This document shows, piece after piece, positions 1 to 9,393 of a stretch of 64,000 nucleotides of DNA. The translations under genes and the position numbers were made by a program. The notes under the pieces were generated by a model. It had not been told where the DNA came from and did not search any database. It saw only the letters and a list, made by a program, of their open reading frames with translations. Origin of the DNA: Oscillospiraceae bacterium (GTDB lineage: Bacteria; Bacillota; Clostridia; Oscillospirales; CAG-272); contig SVSJ01000008.1 in the NCBI GenBank assembly GCA_015064355.1, positions 1-64,000 of the forward strand, in the 5' to 3' direction. Positions within the stretch are counted from its first letter, which is position 1. Each line of letters opens with the position of its first letter.

Positions 1-575
1 TAAGGAGGTTCATGCCACCTCCTTATGAATCCAGGCACTTAAAGGGGGAAAGGAGCAGGCTCAATTTCCCCCTTTAAGAAAACCCCCTTTGCTTTCAATG
101 AGAGTAGAAGCTTATTAGTACGGTTGTCCTTGGCTTACAGTCTTCACGCATAGTGAAAACTCGCCCGCCTCGGTTCGATTTGTCACAAATATTTTCTCAA
201 ACATTTGCCTTCCTAAATTCAGAAAAACTAAACCATAGTTTTAATTACCTGTGCTAATTCGAAACCCAACAAACGGTTCAGTTAAACTAAATTGGTGCGG
301 CCACGGAAGGTGAGCTAACAAATTTTACCTGCACGTAGTGTCAAGAGAGGAGATTTTTAAGAGGGGAGAATCGAGCTTGCTCGTCTTCCCTCTTAAAAGC
401 CGGGATTTACAAGGGTGCGGCTTGAGCATCCTTGTACGCCTCACGCGTAGTGCAAAAAAACGAACGAACCGAGGATGAAATCCTCGAGGGTGGGATTCTT
501 TTTGTTCGCACAAAATGATATATCCCACCCAGGCTATGCGCAAGGCACGAGAGTCCTTGTGTTCCGTGCGAACAG
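1..575. repeat. Long structured dispersed repeat, copy A (cut by window edge)
   Basis: Non-coding block matching three other places in the window (about 41795-42600, 46225-47075, 52780-53110). In order it holds the right arm of hairpin P1 (1-26), P2 with perfect 14-bp arms (38-51 with 65-78), a conserved core (about 80-330), P3 (TTTTAAGAGGG arm near 356-366, partner near 386-398), P4 (ACAAGGGTG near 409, CATCCTTGT near 428), a CGAGGATGAAATCCTCG palindrome near 478 and a GGGTGGGA...TCCCACCC stem near 488-530. The end is placed where similarity fades. No credible reading frame runs through it. Function is unknown; a structured RNA or a mobile palindromic element are both possible. Confidence 0.8.
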
Positions 576-640
576 CACACATCACCCCACACCCGATGAC
601 GAAAAAATCATCGAAAATAGGCAGAAAACCAAGGTTTCTA

Positions 641-669
641 TTGCAATTTTTCTCGGTTAGTTATATAAT
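641..669 (+). promoter_or_regulatory. Sigma-A promoter for the amidase gene
   Basis: TTGCAA (641-646), 17 bp, TATAAT (664-669). It lies 62 bp upstream of the TTG start of the amidase and just outside the structured repeat. Confidence 0.7.
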
Positions 670-731
670 GTAATGTATAATGCAGATAAAATGCTCATTT
701 TCGCTATTTTTAGAAACGGAGAAGAAGAGAA

Positions 732-2597
732 TTGAGATTTATAAAATATTTCTTAGCTATTTTACTTGCGGCAGTACTGCTTGCCTTGCCGGCTGCAGCG
801 GATATTGAGAAAAACGGAAAGGTTGTCATTGTCATTGACCCGGGACACGGTGGAGTTGACGGTGGGTCTGACAAGGGAACAGTTCCCGAAAAAGTATACA
901 ATATGAAGCTGTCGGAGTACCTTCGTGATGCACTGGAGGCAACAGGGCTTTTTGAAGTATATATGACCCGCGAAACCGACGTGTATCTCAAATATCTTCC
1001 CCGAATTATGGTAGCGAAAGAGGCGGGCGCGGACCTTGTTATTTCAATGCACTGCAATACAGTGTACGAAAACTGGGTGAGAGGCAGCTCCGCTTATGTA
1101 AGCCTTATTGAAGACTACTGTGCAGATGACGTTGCGAATCTCCTTCTTGACTACCTCGGAGAGGCCGTATCTATCCCACGCGGACAAGTTTACACAAGAG
1201 CCGACACAGGCGACTCCCTCGGCGTGTATTATTGGGACTACGAAAAGCAGTGGGATATGCCCGGTGCCTGGTGGCTTGGTAAGGTCAGCGACTACTACTC
1301 CATTAGCACCTGGTCCTCAAAGTTCGGTATCCCTTCTGTGATAATTGAGCACGGATACCTGACAAACTGGTCAGACCTGGCAGTTCTCGACAACGATGAC
1401 GACCTTCGTAAAATGGCACAGGCCGAGGCAGATGCCCTTGTTGCATACTACACCGGCCACTACCACGAATTTGGCGAATATGAGGTGGACTTCCCCTCAA
1501 ACTGCACATTCGTGGGAACAGAATCCCGCCGCTGCACTATTTGTGGCGCGAGAAGCGGAATCCGCCCTCTTCCTGCATCTCCCGACAACCATTTTTGGAG
1601 ACAGACCGGCTCCGCTCAGGTGAGCTGTGAAAGCGACGGATACGTTTCCTATGTTTGCCAGATAGCATATAACGCAAACGATAAGGGTTATCCTTGCGAT
1701 GTTCATACATATTTCACCAACGAAAAATCCCCCGGACACGACTACAATGTTTTGGAGGATTCCGAGCCTACACACGACAAAGACGGACTCCTTCACAAGG
1801 TCTGCCGTACCTGCGGTCACGAGATTCGCGAAGTGCGTGCAGGTGAGGGTCACAACTGGGAGCTTGCGGAATCGGTAGCACCTACCTGTGAGGCTGACGG
1901 CGCAGATAATTACATCTGCTCTGTTTGCGGTGAAACAAAAACAGAAGTCCTCACCACCTCCGGCCACGAATTTGATATAGTATCCGATACTCAGGCAACT
2001 CACACAGAAGACGGATTTTTCAAGCAGATTTGCAAAATCTGTGGCAAGGAGGAATCTGAAGTCAGAGCGGCAGAAGGACATTCCTTCACCGAAATTGTGG
2101 CAGAGACGTTGCCCACCTGCACTGAAGACGGAAAGCGGGCGAGTAAATGCACGGTCTGCGGCGAGATCATTGATGAAGTATTGCCTGCCACCGGTCACAC
2201 GGAAGTATATTCCGAAGACGGCAGAGAACGCTCCTGCGCGACCTGTGGTAGGATCCTTTACACAGCTCCGTTGAAGTTCTACGAAAATCCCGCATTTTAC
2301 GCGGTGATCGTGGCAATACTTATTGTCTCCGGTGTTGCGATTGCATTCTTTGCAATAAGAAACCGTCGCGTATATATCGAAGAGGAAGTTGACGTTCTTA
2401 TCGCCAAGCCCGATGAGGAAGAAAACGAGGAAGAAGCGGAAGAAGTCGAAGAAGAGCTCGACGATGACGAGGAATACCCGGAAGAAGAACCCACAGCCGT
2501 AGAGAGGGAAGAGATCCCTTACGAATATGACGAGGAAACCTGCACCCCCGACGGCGAAGAAGATTTTGAGGCGGAAGAGGCAAAAACGGAAGAATAA
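732..2597 (+). CDS. N-acetylmuramoyl-L-alanine amidase with Cys-repeat stalk, membrane anchor and acidic tail
   Basis: A 621-residue secreted amidase_3-type enzyme predicted to cut the amide bond between MurNAc and the stem peptide. Residues 1-23 look like a signal peptide. The zinc/catalytic motifs DPGHGG, ISMHCN and IIEHGYLTN lie in about 30-245. Residues 255-515 hold about five CxxCG units separated by GH dipeptides, of the sort that may bind metal. A transmembrane segment (about 522-543) is followed by RNRR and a strongly Glu/Asp-rich tail, so the tail should face the cytoplasm. The start is TTG, chosen because a GGAG precedes it at normal spacing and the signal peptide begins there. Anchoring by a C-terminal segment with a cytoplasmic tail is unusual for this family. 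The fold is certain; the role of the repeats is not. Confidence 0.88.
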   Translation: MRFIKYFLAILLAAVLLALPAAADIEKNGKVVIVIDPGHGGVDGGSDKGTVPEKVYNMKLSEYLRDALEATGLFEVYMTRETDVYLKYLPRIMVAKEAGADLVISMHCNTVYENWVRGSSAYVSLIEDYCADDVANLLLDYLGEAVSIPRGQVYTRADTGDSLGVYYWDYEKQWDMPGAWWLGKVSDYYSISTWSSKFGIPSVIIEHGYLTNWSDLAVLDNDDDLRKMAQAEADALVAYYTGHYHEFGEYEVDFPSNCTFVGTESRRCTICGARSGIRPLPASPDNHFWRQTGSAQVSCESDGYVSYVCQIAYNANDKGYPCDVHTYFTNEKSPGHDYNVLEDSEPTHDKDGLLHKVCRTCGHEIREVRAGEGHNWELAESVAPTCEADGADNYICSVCGETKTEVLTTSGHEFDIVSDTQATHTEDGFFKQICKICGKEESEVRAAEGHSFTEIVAETLPTCTEDGKRASKCTVCGEIIDEVLPATGHTEVYSEDGRERSCATCGRILYTAPLKFYENPAFYAVIVAILIVSGVAIAFFAIRNRRVYIEEEVDVLIAKPDEEENEEEAEEVEEELDDDEEYPEEEPTAVEREEIPYEYDEETCTPDGEEDFEAEEAKTEE

Positions 2598-2672
2598 GAC
2601 GTTGCAGTTAGGGGAGAGCACGAAATCCCCACGCATCAAATCAATTATCAAAAATATTCAAGCGAGAACACA

Positions 2673-3611
2673 ATGAATTTTCAAGCATTAATATCAACAA
2701 TCGGCACCCTTGCTCTCATTTTGCTTATAGGATTTATCTGGGGCAAGGCGAAAATACTGGACAGTGTATCTACCGAAAAAATGTCCGGTGTAGTTTTGAA
2801 GATCGGCCAGCCATTTCTCATAATAGGCTCGTTTTTCGGCCTTGACTACACAGAGGAAAATCTGAAAACCGGATTTATGATCCTCTTTATGGGGCTGGGA
2901 CTCCATGCGGTTATGGCGGTGATCTCCTATTTCCTGGCAAAGCCCGTTCGCGACATGGACGAGCGAAAGCTGTCGGAATACACCATGTTTTTCTCAAATT
3001 GCGGATTTATCGGATTCCCCATACTTTACGCTCTTATGGGAGACATAGGCCTTTTCTACGGTGCCTTTTATCTGGTAAGCTTTAACCTGTTTGTCTGGAC
3101 CTGGGGTATTCTCATTATTGCCAGAGGCAGAAGTGACATAAAGATCACACCGAGAAAGATAATTCTCAATTTTGGTACTCTCCCTTGCGTTATCGGAATT
3201 CTCCTGTTTTCCGCGAGAATACCGGTACCGGAGGTGGTACAGGAGCTTTCGTCATATCTTGGCGGACTGTGTACCCCTCTTTCCATGCTCATTTGCGGAG
3301 CGAATATTGCCCGCCGCAGTCTGAAGAAAATGCTGACAAGCGGCAAGGTGTACTGGGTTTGCGCGGTAAAGCTTGTTATTATGCCGATTTTAGTAACCCT
3401 GCTGACCTGGGGAATAGGCCTGCCTGATTATATGGTAGTTTTCGCTTGCGTAATGTCAGCTATGCCCGGCCCCACCGCTGTGACAATGTTCGGCGAGCTT
3501 TATAACGTGTCTCCCGGATATGCAGCGGAGCTTGTTGGCGCATCAACTATATTATCCACCGCCACCATTTTGCCCGTAGTAAAGTTCGCAGAATGGCTGA
3601 CGACGGTTTGA
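2673..3611 (+). CDS. AEC family permease (auxin efflux carrier / malate permease type)
   Basis: A 312-residue integral membrane protein with about ten hydrophobic segments and the family's Asn/Gly/Pro-rich central and C-terminal segments (FSNCGFIGFPI near residues 107-117, SAMPGPTAVTMFGE near 264-277). Members export auxin-like compounds or move malate and other organic acids; the substrate cannot be read here. It starts 75 bp after the amidase with only a weak GAG ribosome site, so it may be co-transcribed with the amidase. No terminator is visible before mnmG. Confidence 0.85.
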   Translation: MNFQALISTIGTLALILLIGFIWGKAKILDSVSTEKMSGVVLKIGQPFLIIGSFFGLDYTEENLKTGFMILFMGLGLHAVMAVISYFLAKPVRDMDERKLSEYTMFFSNCGFIGFPILYALMGDIGLFYGAFYLVSFNLFVWTWGILIIARGRSDIKITPRKIILNFGTLPCVIGILLFSARIPVPEVVQELSSYLGGLCTPLSMLICGANIARRSLKKMLTSGKVYWVCAVKLVIMPILVTLLTWGIGLPDYMVVFACVMSAMPGPTAVTMFGELYNVSPGYAAELVGASTILSTATILPVVKFAEWLTTV

Positions 3612-3693
3612 GTTATGAGCGCTGTGCCGATGCAGTTGCTTTGGCACGTTGTATCTATTATAAATTATCTAATCTCCGAAGGAGATCTCTTAT

Positions 3694-5592
3694 ATGAACA
3701 ATCCAACTTTTGATATAGCCGTTGTGGGCGCAGGTCACGCAGGCGTTGAAGCCGCACTTGCCGCTGCGCGAATCGGTATGCGTACCGCTCTTTTCACCCT
3801 GTCTCTGGACCAGATAGCCAATATGCCCTGCAACCCGTCGATCGGCGGTACGGGCAAGGGACATCTTGTATTCGAGATCGACGCAATGGGCGGGGAAATG
3901 GGATACGCCGCTGACCGGGTAACCATGCAGTCCCGTATGCTGAACGAAAGCAAGGGGGCGGCAGTCCGCTCCAAGCGTGTTCAGGCTGACCGTACCTTGT
4001 ATTCGAGAATAATGAAGCAGACTATTGAAGCCACCCCGAACCTGATGGTTATTCAGGCGGAGGTGACGGATATTCTCACCGAAACCGGAGCAGACGGACT
4101 CCCCGTTGTTGTGGGCGTGCGTACCGAACCGTCCGGTGACTTTTCCTGCCGGGCTGCTATAATCTGCACAGGCACTTATCTCGGCGGCACTACCCATGTG
4201 GGTGACGTTAGCCGTCAGTCGGGTCCCGACAATTCCCTCCCTGCGCTGGGACTTACGGAAAACCTTAAAAAATTCGGCGTGGAGCTTATGCGATTCAAGA
4301 CGGGAACACCCCCGAGGATCCACCGCCGCTCCATTGATTTTTCAAAGCTTGAAGAGCAGAAAGGCGAGAAATACATAACACCGTTCTCCCGCCTTACCGA
4401 CGAAGGGGAGCTGAACGAGAAAGAGCAGATCTCCTGCCACGTGGTATACACAAACGGGAAGACTCACGAGATCATAAAGAATAACATCCACCGATCCCCC
4501 CTTTATTCAGGCAAAATCCACGGCACAGGCCCCCGCTATTGCCCCTCTATTGAAGACAAGGTAATGCGATTTGCGGACAAGGAACGTCACCAGCTTTTTG
4601 TTGAGCCCATGGGGTATGATACGGACGAAATGTACCTCCAGGGATTTTCTTCCTCTCTCCCCGCCGACGTTCAGCTTGAAATGCTCCATTCCCTTGAAGG
4701 ATTCGAGCACGCAGAGGTAATGCGCTACGCCTACGCTATCGAATATGACTGCATCGACCCACTGGAGCTTCGCGGCACTCTTGAATTCAAGAAGGTTCAC
4801 GGACTTTACGGAGCAGGGCAGTTCAACGGTACATCAGGCTACGAGGAAGCGGCGGCACAGGGACTTCTCGCAGGTATGAACGCTACTTTGTACCTTCGCG
4901 AAATGGAGCAGATCATTCTGCCCCGCCACTCATCATATCTGGGCACCCTTATCGACGACCTTGTTACAAAGGGAACAAACGAGCCTTACAGAATTATGAC
5001 CGGACGCAGTGAATACCGCATACTGATCCGCCAGGACAACGCAGAGGAAAGACTTTCCGAATATGCCCATTACGCAGGGCTTCTTTCCGACGAGCGTTAC
5101 GCTGCAACCCTTGAAAGGACTAAGGCTGTCAGAGATGAGATCGAGAGACTGTCTCACGTGAATATCGGCCCGTCCTCGGGGATCAATGCTCTTCTTGAAG
5201 AGAGAGGCACCGCTCCCTTGTCAAGCGGAACGACCCTCTGTGAGCTGATCCGCCGTCCCCAGCTTGACTATGATATGACATCCCCTTACGATAAGAACCG
5301 TCCGGCGCTCCCCAGAGATATTCGGGAAAGAGTATGGACGGAGATCAAATACGAGGGCTACATCAAGCACCAGCTTGAAGAGGTTGCCCGTCAGCAGAAG
5401 TCGGAAAGCACACGCCTGCCGCGGGATATTGATTACAAAGAGATCCGCGGTCTCCGTCTTGAAGCGGCGCAGAAGCTTGACCGTGTCCGCCCTGATACAA
5501 TCGGCCAGGCAGCCCGTATATCCGGCGTTAATCCCGCGGATATATCCGTGCTTCTCATTTGGCTGCAGACGGGGCGCACAGCGCAGTTATGA
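3694..5592 (+). CDS. mnmG: tRNA uridine-5-carboxymethylaminomethyl modification enzyme MnmG (GidA)
   Basis: A 632-residue FAD enzyme which, with the GTPase MnmE, adds the carboxymethylaminomethyl group to U34 of certain tRNAs. The N-terminal dinucleotide fold [12 protein letters not shown] (about 12-23), NPSIGG and GTGKG motifs and the helical C-terminal domain are all present, and the length is normal for the family. An AAGGAG site precedes the ATG. In many Bacillota mnmG follows jag and mnmE near the origin; here it is about 42 kb from the rpmH-jag cluster and neither mnmE nor rsmG is beside it. Confidence 0.97.
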   Translation: MNNPTFDIAVVGAGHAGVEAALAAARIGMRTALFTLSLDQIANMPCNPSIGGTGKGHLVFEIDAMGGEMGYAADRVTMQSRMLNESKGAAVRSKRVQADRTLYSRIMKQTIEATPNLMVIQAEVTDILTETGADGLPVVVGVRTEPSGDFSCRAAIICTGTYLGGTTHVGDVSRQSGPDNSLPALGLTENLKKFGVELMRFKTGTPPRIHRRSIDFSKLEEQKGEKYITPFSRLTDEGELNEKEQISCHVVYTNGKTHEIIKNNIHRSPLYSGKIHGTGPRYCPSIEDKVMRFADKERHQLFVEPMGYDTDEMYLQGFSSSLPADVQLEMLHSLEGFEHAEVMRYAYAIEYDCIDPLELRGTLEFKKVHGLYGAGQFNGTSGYEEAAAQGLLAGMNATLYLREMEQIILPRHSSYLGTLIDDLVTKGTNEPYRIMTGRSEYRILIRQDNAEERLSEYAHYAGLLSDERYAATLERTKAVRDEIERLSHVNIGPSSGINALLEERGTAPLSSGTTLCELIRRPQLDYDMTSPYDKNRPALPRDIRERVWTEIKYEGYIKHQLEEVARQQKSESTRLPRDIDYKEIRGLRLEAAQKLDRVRPDTIGQAARISGVNPADISVLLIWLQTGRTAQL

Positions 5593-5599
5593 TTGCCAA

Positions 5600-5735
5600 G
5601 CCGGCAAGTTATGAGTTAAGAGTGACTTCGTCACGTTATTATGTACCTGCGGTACAGTTGGAACGTGGCGGCAATCATATCATAACGTTTGCAAAGCAAA
5701 TTTATAACTATGCGAAGCGTATCATAACTCATAAC
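5600..5735. repeat. Cluster of short hairpins with GTTAT spacers
   Basis: After mnmG come four small stem-loops of similar shape but different sequence: GTGACttcGTCAC (5622-5634), GTACctgcGGTAC (5643-5655), TTTGCaaaGCAAA (5688-5700) and ATGCGaagCGTAT (5709-5721). They are joined by TTATGAGTTA / CATAACG-like spacers. No T-run marks a clear terminator. It looks like an intergenic repeat built of exchangeable hairpins. Confidence 0.55.
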
Positions 5736-5779
5736 GAATAAATATCTACTCCAATTGGAAAACAAACAGGAGAATAATA

Positions 5780-7081
5780 ATGAAAATCTCACAACAGATC
5801 CGCGACCTTTGCCGTCAGGCAGAGCGTGATATGGCGGATATTTACGCTGATATAGACAGAATTTCCGAAGAAAATACAGAGCACGTGCTGGACTGCTTCC
5901 GTGAATGCGAGGTGTCCGAGGCACTCTTTGCTGCATCCACCGGCTACGGCTACGGTGACCGCGGCCGCGATATGATCGACGAGCTGTCTGCAAAGGTGTT
6001 CCGCGCACCGGCAGGTTTTATGCGCCCGTCATTTATGTCGGGTACTCACACTATTGCCGTTGCACTTTTCGGTATACTCCGCCCCGGTGACATACTTCTC
6101 TCAATTACCGGCACACCTTACGATACACTCCTCGACGTTATCGGCATCGGCACAGCCCCCGCGGGGGAAGGCTCGCTTAAGGATTTCGGCGTGCAGTTTG
6201 AGAAGATCGAGATGACAGGCGACAAGAACCAGCCTATGGATATGGCGGGACTTAAGGCTGCCCTTGAGAAATTCGGCAACCGCGTTAAGGTGGTTTACGT
6301 TCAGCGGTCTAAGGGCTATGCGTCGAGACCCACCCTTACCTCTGCACAGATCACAGAGGCAGCGTACCACTCTGCGAAATTTGCCGCGGAGCTTGGCATA
6401 AATAAGCCTGTGTTTATGGTTGATAACTGCTACGGCGAATTCACCGAAACCACCGAGCCCTGCTACGTTTCCCCTTGGATCGACGGAAATCACAAGGCGG
6501 CTGATATAATAATCGGCTCCCTTATCAAAAACCCCGGCGGCGGTATGGCAGACATCGGCGGATACATAGTTGGCGAGCCTGAGGCTGTGAGACTGTGCGG
6601 CAACCGCCTTTCCTGCCCCGGTGTAGGACTTGACGTTGGCGCATCCCTCGGTCAGAACCGCAATCTTATTAAAGGCTTGTTCTACGCTCCCCATACAGTA
6701 GCGCAGGCAATGAAGACCGCTCATCTTGCGGCGTATATGTTTGATTATCTTGGATTCAACGTGTCTCCCAAGTGGTTCGAGCGCCGCGCCGATATAGTTC
6801 AGACAGTTGAGTGCGCAACACCCGAAGGTCTGTCCGCATTCTGCCTGGGAATCCAGTCCGCATCCCCTATCGACGCACACGTTGTACCGGAAGCCTGGGA
6901 AATGCCCGGCTACGCTGACCCAGTTATTATGGCGGCAGGAGCGTTCACCGGAGGCTCGTCTATTGAGCTTTCCGCTGACGGACCTATGAGACCTCCGTAT
7001 ACTGCATTCATGCAGGGCGGCCTTACATATGAAAGTGCAAGACTCGCAATTATGGCGGCGGCAGATAGAATAAAAAGATAA
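5780..7081 (+). CDS. Methionine gamma-lyase family protein (aluminium-resistance protein family)
   Basis: A 433-residue PLP-dependent fold-type I enzyme of the Alum_res/methionine gamma-lyase-like family. The Gly-rich segment TGYGYGDRGRD (about 55-65), the VDNCYGEF motif that should hold the PLP-facing Asp (about 214-221), and the GSLIKNPGGG motif carrying the likely Schiff-base Lys (about 244-253) are visible. The family is annotated from similarity to cystathionine/methionine lyases; the true substrate is not established. A GGAG site precedes the ATG. It stands between mnmG and ktrB without an obvious operon partner. Confidence 0.87.
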   Translation: MKISQQIRDLCRQAERDMADIYADIDRISEENTEHVLDCFRECEVSEALFAASTGYGYGDRGRDMIDELSAKVFRAPAGFMRPSFMSGTHTIAVALFGILRPGDILLSITGTPYDTLLDVIGIGTAPAGEGSLKDFGVQFEKIEMTGDKNQPMDMAGLKAALEKFGNRVKVVYVQRSKGYASRPTLTSAQITEAAYHSAKFAAELGINKPVFMVDNCYGEFTETTEPCYVSPWIDGNHKAADIIIGSLIKNPGGGMADIGGYIVGEPEAVRLCGNRLSCPGVGLDVGASLGQNRNLIKGLFYAPHTVAQAMKTAHLAAYMFDYLGFNVSPKWFERRADIVQTVECATPEGLSAFCLGIQSASPIDAHVVPEAWEMPGYADPVIMAAGAFTGGSSIELSADGPMRPPYTAFMQGGLTYESARLAIMAAADRIKR

Positions 7082-7140
7082 TATATATTGGTTTTAACCG
7101 GATGCAACGGGATGTCGTGGGCGCCATCCCCTACGGGTTT
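7072..7140. repeat. REP-like palindrome with ATATTGG leader
   Basis: Between the lyase and ktrB the sequence GATAATATATATTGG runs into a GC-rich palindrome (CGGGATG...CATCCCC, about 7108-7131). This is the same composite as at 12779, 17083 and 62973. Confidence 0.5.
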
Positions 7141-7184
7141 ATGTCTCACCACCCCTACACTTCACACAAGAAAGGAGAATCACA

Positions 7185-8483
7185 ATGCAGAAACGCAAGA
7201 AACTGTCGCCGGGCAAAATGATTGCCGTGGGCTTCCTTCTGGTAATATTTATAGGCTCTCTCCTTTTGTCCTTGCCTGCCGCTCACACCGGCGAGACCCG
7301 TGTCACTTATCTTGACGCGCTGTTTACCTCCGTTAGCTGTGTGTGCGTAACGGGGCTTATCACCGTGGAGACCGGGGTTGCATACACCACCTTCGGCCAC
7401 GCGATAATAATCCTACTTATACAGATCGGCGGCCTTGGGATCACCTCCCTTGGAGCCGGGCTTATCGCGCTTCTCGGCGGACGGCTTAACCAGCGGGAGA
7501 ACAGCCTTGTAAAAGAGGCCTTGAACTACCCCACCTGGAACGGCATAAAGCCTCTTATCCGGGCGGTGCTCCTTCTTGACTTCTCCATTGAACTAATGGG
7601 GGCGGTGCTGTATTTCTTCTCATTCGTGAGAGACTACCCCACCGGTAAGGCTGTGTGGATGGCTGTGTTCCACTCCATTTCCGCCTTCAATAACGCCGGC
7701 TTTGATATCCTCGGCAACGGTGACAGTATCGGTGTCTACACCCACGACGTGTATTTCAACCTGGTTACATGCTTTATGATCGTTTTGGGCGGCCTTGGGT
7801 TCTTCGTGATCCGTGAACTTATTTTCCACCGCCGCGGCGAAAGATTCTCACTCCACACAAAAATCGTTCTTACAATGACCGGTATTCTCCTCTGCGGGGG
7901 TACGTTACTTGTTAAACTCACAGAAGGAGACGGCATAACCTGGCTAGGTGCCTTCTTCTCAAGCGTTACAGCAAGAACTGCCGGCTTTGCCACATTCCCT
8001 TACTCGGGATTCTCCACAGCGGGCATCGTTATAATGTGCGTACTAATGTTCATAGGTGCCTCACCCGGATCAACCGGCGGCGGTATGAAGACTACAACCT
8101 TCTTCGCCCTCATCAAATCCTTGGCATCCAATTCCACCGGACGTGAGGCAAGGGCATTCGGCAAGCGGATTCCCGACGGAATCATGCACCGCGCATTTGT
8201 TATTATCTCCCTCGGTCTTATCTGGGCGATCGGCGTTACCACCGCTATTACCGCTTTCGAGCCAAATATTCCCCTGCGGGATATTATGTTCGAGTGTTTC
8301 TCCGCTATGGGCACTGTCGGTCTTACCACGGGTATCACACCAATTCTGTCCACCGCGTCGAAGATTACTCTGATGCTCACCATGTATATAGGCAGACTTG
8401 GACCTCTCACGGTGGCAACTCTCTGGGCGAGGACCAAGGAAAGCGGCGTTTCCCGACCCGAAGAGCAGTTCCCCATAGGTTGA
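7185..8483 (+). CDS. ktrB: Ktr/Trk potassium uptake channel subunit (TrkH/KtrB family)
   Basis: A 432-residue membrane protein with four repeated M1-P-M2-type units. Selectivity-loop segments are recognisable as SVSCVCVTGLITVETG, HSISAFNNAGFDIL, SVTARTAGF and SAMGTVGLTTGI. It imports K+ with Na+ or H+ coupling, gated by the RCK subunit encoded 37 bp downstream (ktrA). The 432-residue length without the extra N-terminal helices of long TrkH fits KtrB. An AAAGGAG site precedes the ATG. A second, different K+ system is encoded at 36191-39014. Confidence 0.92.
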   Translation: MQKRKKLSPGKMIAVGFLLVIFIGSLLLSLPAAHTGETRVTYLDALFTSVSCVCVTGLITVETGVAYTTFGHAIIILLIQIGGLGITSLGAGLIALLGGRLNQRENSLVKEALNYPTWNGIKPLIRAVLLLDFSIELMGAVLYFFSFVRDYPTGKAVWMAVFHSISAFNNAGFDILGNGDSIGVYTHDVYFNLVTCFMIVLGGLGFFVIRELIFHRRGERFSLHTKIVLTMTGILLCGGTLLVKLTEGDGITWLGAFFSSVTARTAGFATFPYSGFSTAGIVIMCVLMFIGASPGSTGGGMKTTTFFALIKSLASNSTGREARAFGKRIPDGIMHRAFVIISLGLIWAIGVTTAITAFEPNIPLRDIMFECFSAMGTVGLTTGITPILSTASKITLMLTMYIGRLGPLTVATLWARTKESGVSRPEEQFPIG

Positions 8484-8520
8484 TTAAGTTGATAAAACGG
8501 TAAACAGAAAGGAAAACATT

Positions 8521-9195
8521 ATGAAGAAATCAAAGTCAAAGAAATCTCTCCTTTACGCCGTGATCGGACTTGGCAGATTCGGATTTGCCCTTGCAGAATC
8601 TCTGGCAAAGAAGGGGTCTGAGGTTATCGTAATAGACAAAGACCGCCAGAAGATCAACGCAGCGGCTGAATTTACAAAGAGCGCATTCCTGGTTGAAGAG
8701 CTGACTGTGGAAAACCTCCGCGAAGTTGGCATCGCTGACGCAGACGTTGCGGTTGTTTGCATCGGCAGTAAGCTGGACGTCAGCGTTCTCACCACAATGA
8801 ACCTGATCAAGCTGGGTGTTCCAAAGGTCATCTCAAAGGCAACAAGCACAGAGCAGGGTGAGATACTCAAGCTTCTGGGTGCTGAGGTAGTATATCCCGA
8901 GCACGATATGGCTATCAGACTTGCCGCACGTCTTGCTTCCCCTAATGTAATTGAATATATCAGCCTCAGCGACGAGATAGATATTGCCGAGATCAAGCTT
9001 ACGAAAAAGGCTCACGGAAAAACAGTCCTCGAGCTTAACGTGCGCCGCAATTTCGGACTCAATATTATCGCTATCACCGCAGGGGGCAAAATGACTACCG
9101 ACATTCTCCCCGATACCGTTCTTGAACAAGAAAACACCGTCACCGTTATCGGCAAAACCGTAAACGTGAAGAAATTTGAGGAATATTTAGGATAA
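8521..9195 (+). CDS. ktrA: Potassium channel regulatory RCK subunit (KtrA/TrkA family)
   Basis: A 224-residue cytoplasmic protein with one RCK_N Rossmann domain (GLGRFGFALAESL, about 17-29, nucleotide-binding glycines) followed by an RCK_C/TrkA_C domain (about 145-222). It should form the ring that gates KtrB in response to ATP/ADP or NADH and possibly c-di-AMP. It follows ktrB by 37 bp with its own AAAGGAAA site, so the two form an operon. The single-RCK architecture separates it from the double-RCK TrkA at 37653. Confidence 0.93.
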   Translation: MKKSKSKKSLLYAVIGLGRFGFALAESLAKKGSEVIVIDKDRQKINAAAEFTKSAFLVEELTVENLREVGIADADVAVVCIGSKLDVSVLTTMNLIKLGVPKVISKATSTEQGEILKLLGAEVVYPEHDMAIRLAARLASPNVIEYISLSDEIDIAEIKLTKKAHGKTVLELNVRRNFGLNIIAITAGGKMTTDILPDTVLEQENTVTVIGKTVNVKKFEEYLG

Positions 9196-9200
9196 GCCCG

Positions 9201-9225
9201 GGAACTTTTTCCTCTTCTCCTCGTC
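9201..9225 (+). promoter_or_regulatory. ECF-type promoter candidate upstream of the SLH protein
   Basis: GGAAC (9201-9205), 16 bp, CGTC (9222-9225), the -35/-10 pattern of ECF sigma promoters in Bacillota. The 13-mer GGAACTTTTTCCT is shared exactly with the candidate at 44149. CGTC lies 172 nt upstream of the SLH start codon. A TTTTTCCTCT...AGAGGAAAAA inverted repeat overlaps the motif (9206-9240) and could act as an operator or hairpin. Confidence 0.5.
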
Positions 9226-9293
9226 TAAATAGAGGAAAAATCAAAAAAACACTGACAAAAAAGTTAATTCAATGAAAAAAGTGCTCTCGCATC

Positions 9294-9322
9294 TTTACTT
9301 TTTTGGATTATTGTGATATGAT
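9294..9322 (+). promoter_or_regulatory. Sigma-A promoter for the SLH protein
   Basis: TTTACT (9294-9299), 17 bp, TATGAT (9317-9322) with an upstream TGn extension. The leader that follows contains a small hairpin TTTACC...GGTAAA (9340-9362) before the AGAAAGGAAAA ribosome site. Confidence 0.65.
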
Positions 9323-9393
9323 TATTATGTATCAAAATATTTACCTGCTATCTGCGGGTAAAAACTATCCCAAACAAAGAAAGGAAAACAAAG

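Noticed and set aside
325..660. Short frames inside the first repeat block, with similar ones in 41998-42434 and 46251-47124
   Set aside because: They cross hairpin arms, differ in frame between copies and have no ribosome sites; structure rather than protein is conserved.
1497..2651. A 384-codon minus-strand frame over the amidase
   Set aside because: Antisense shadow of the Cys-repeat and acidic-tail region; composition is an artefact of GAA/GAG-rich codons.
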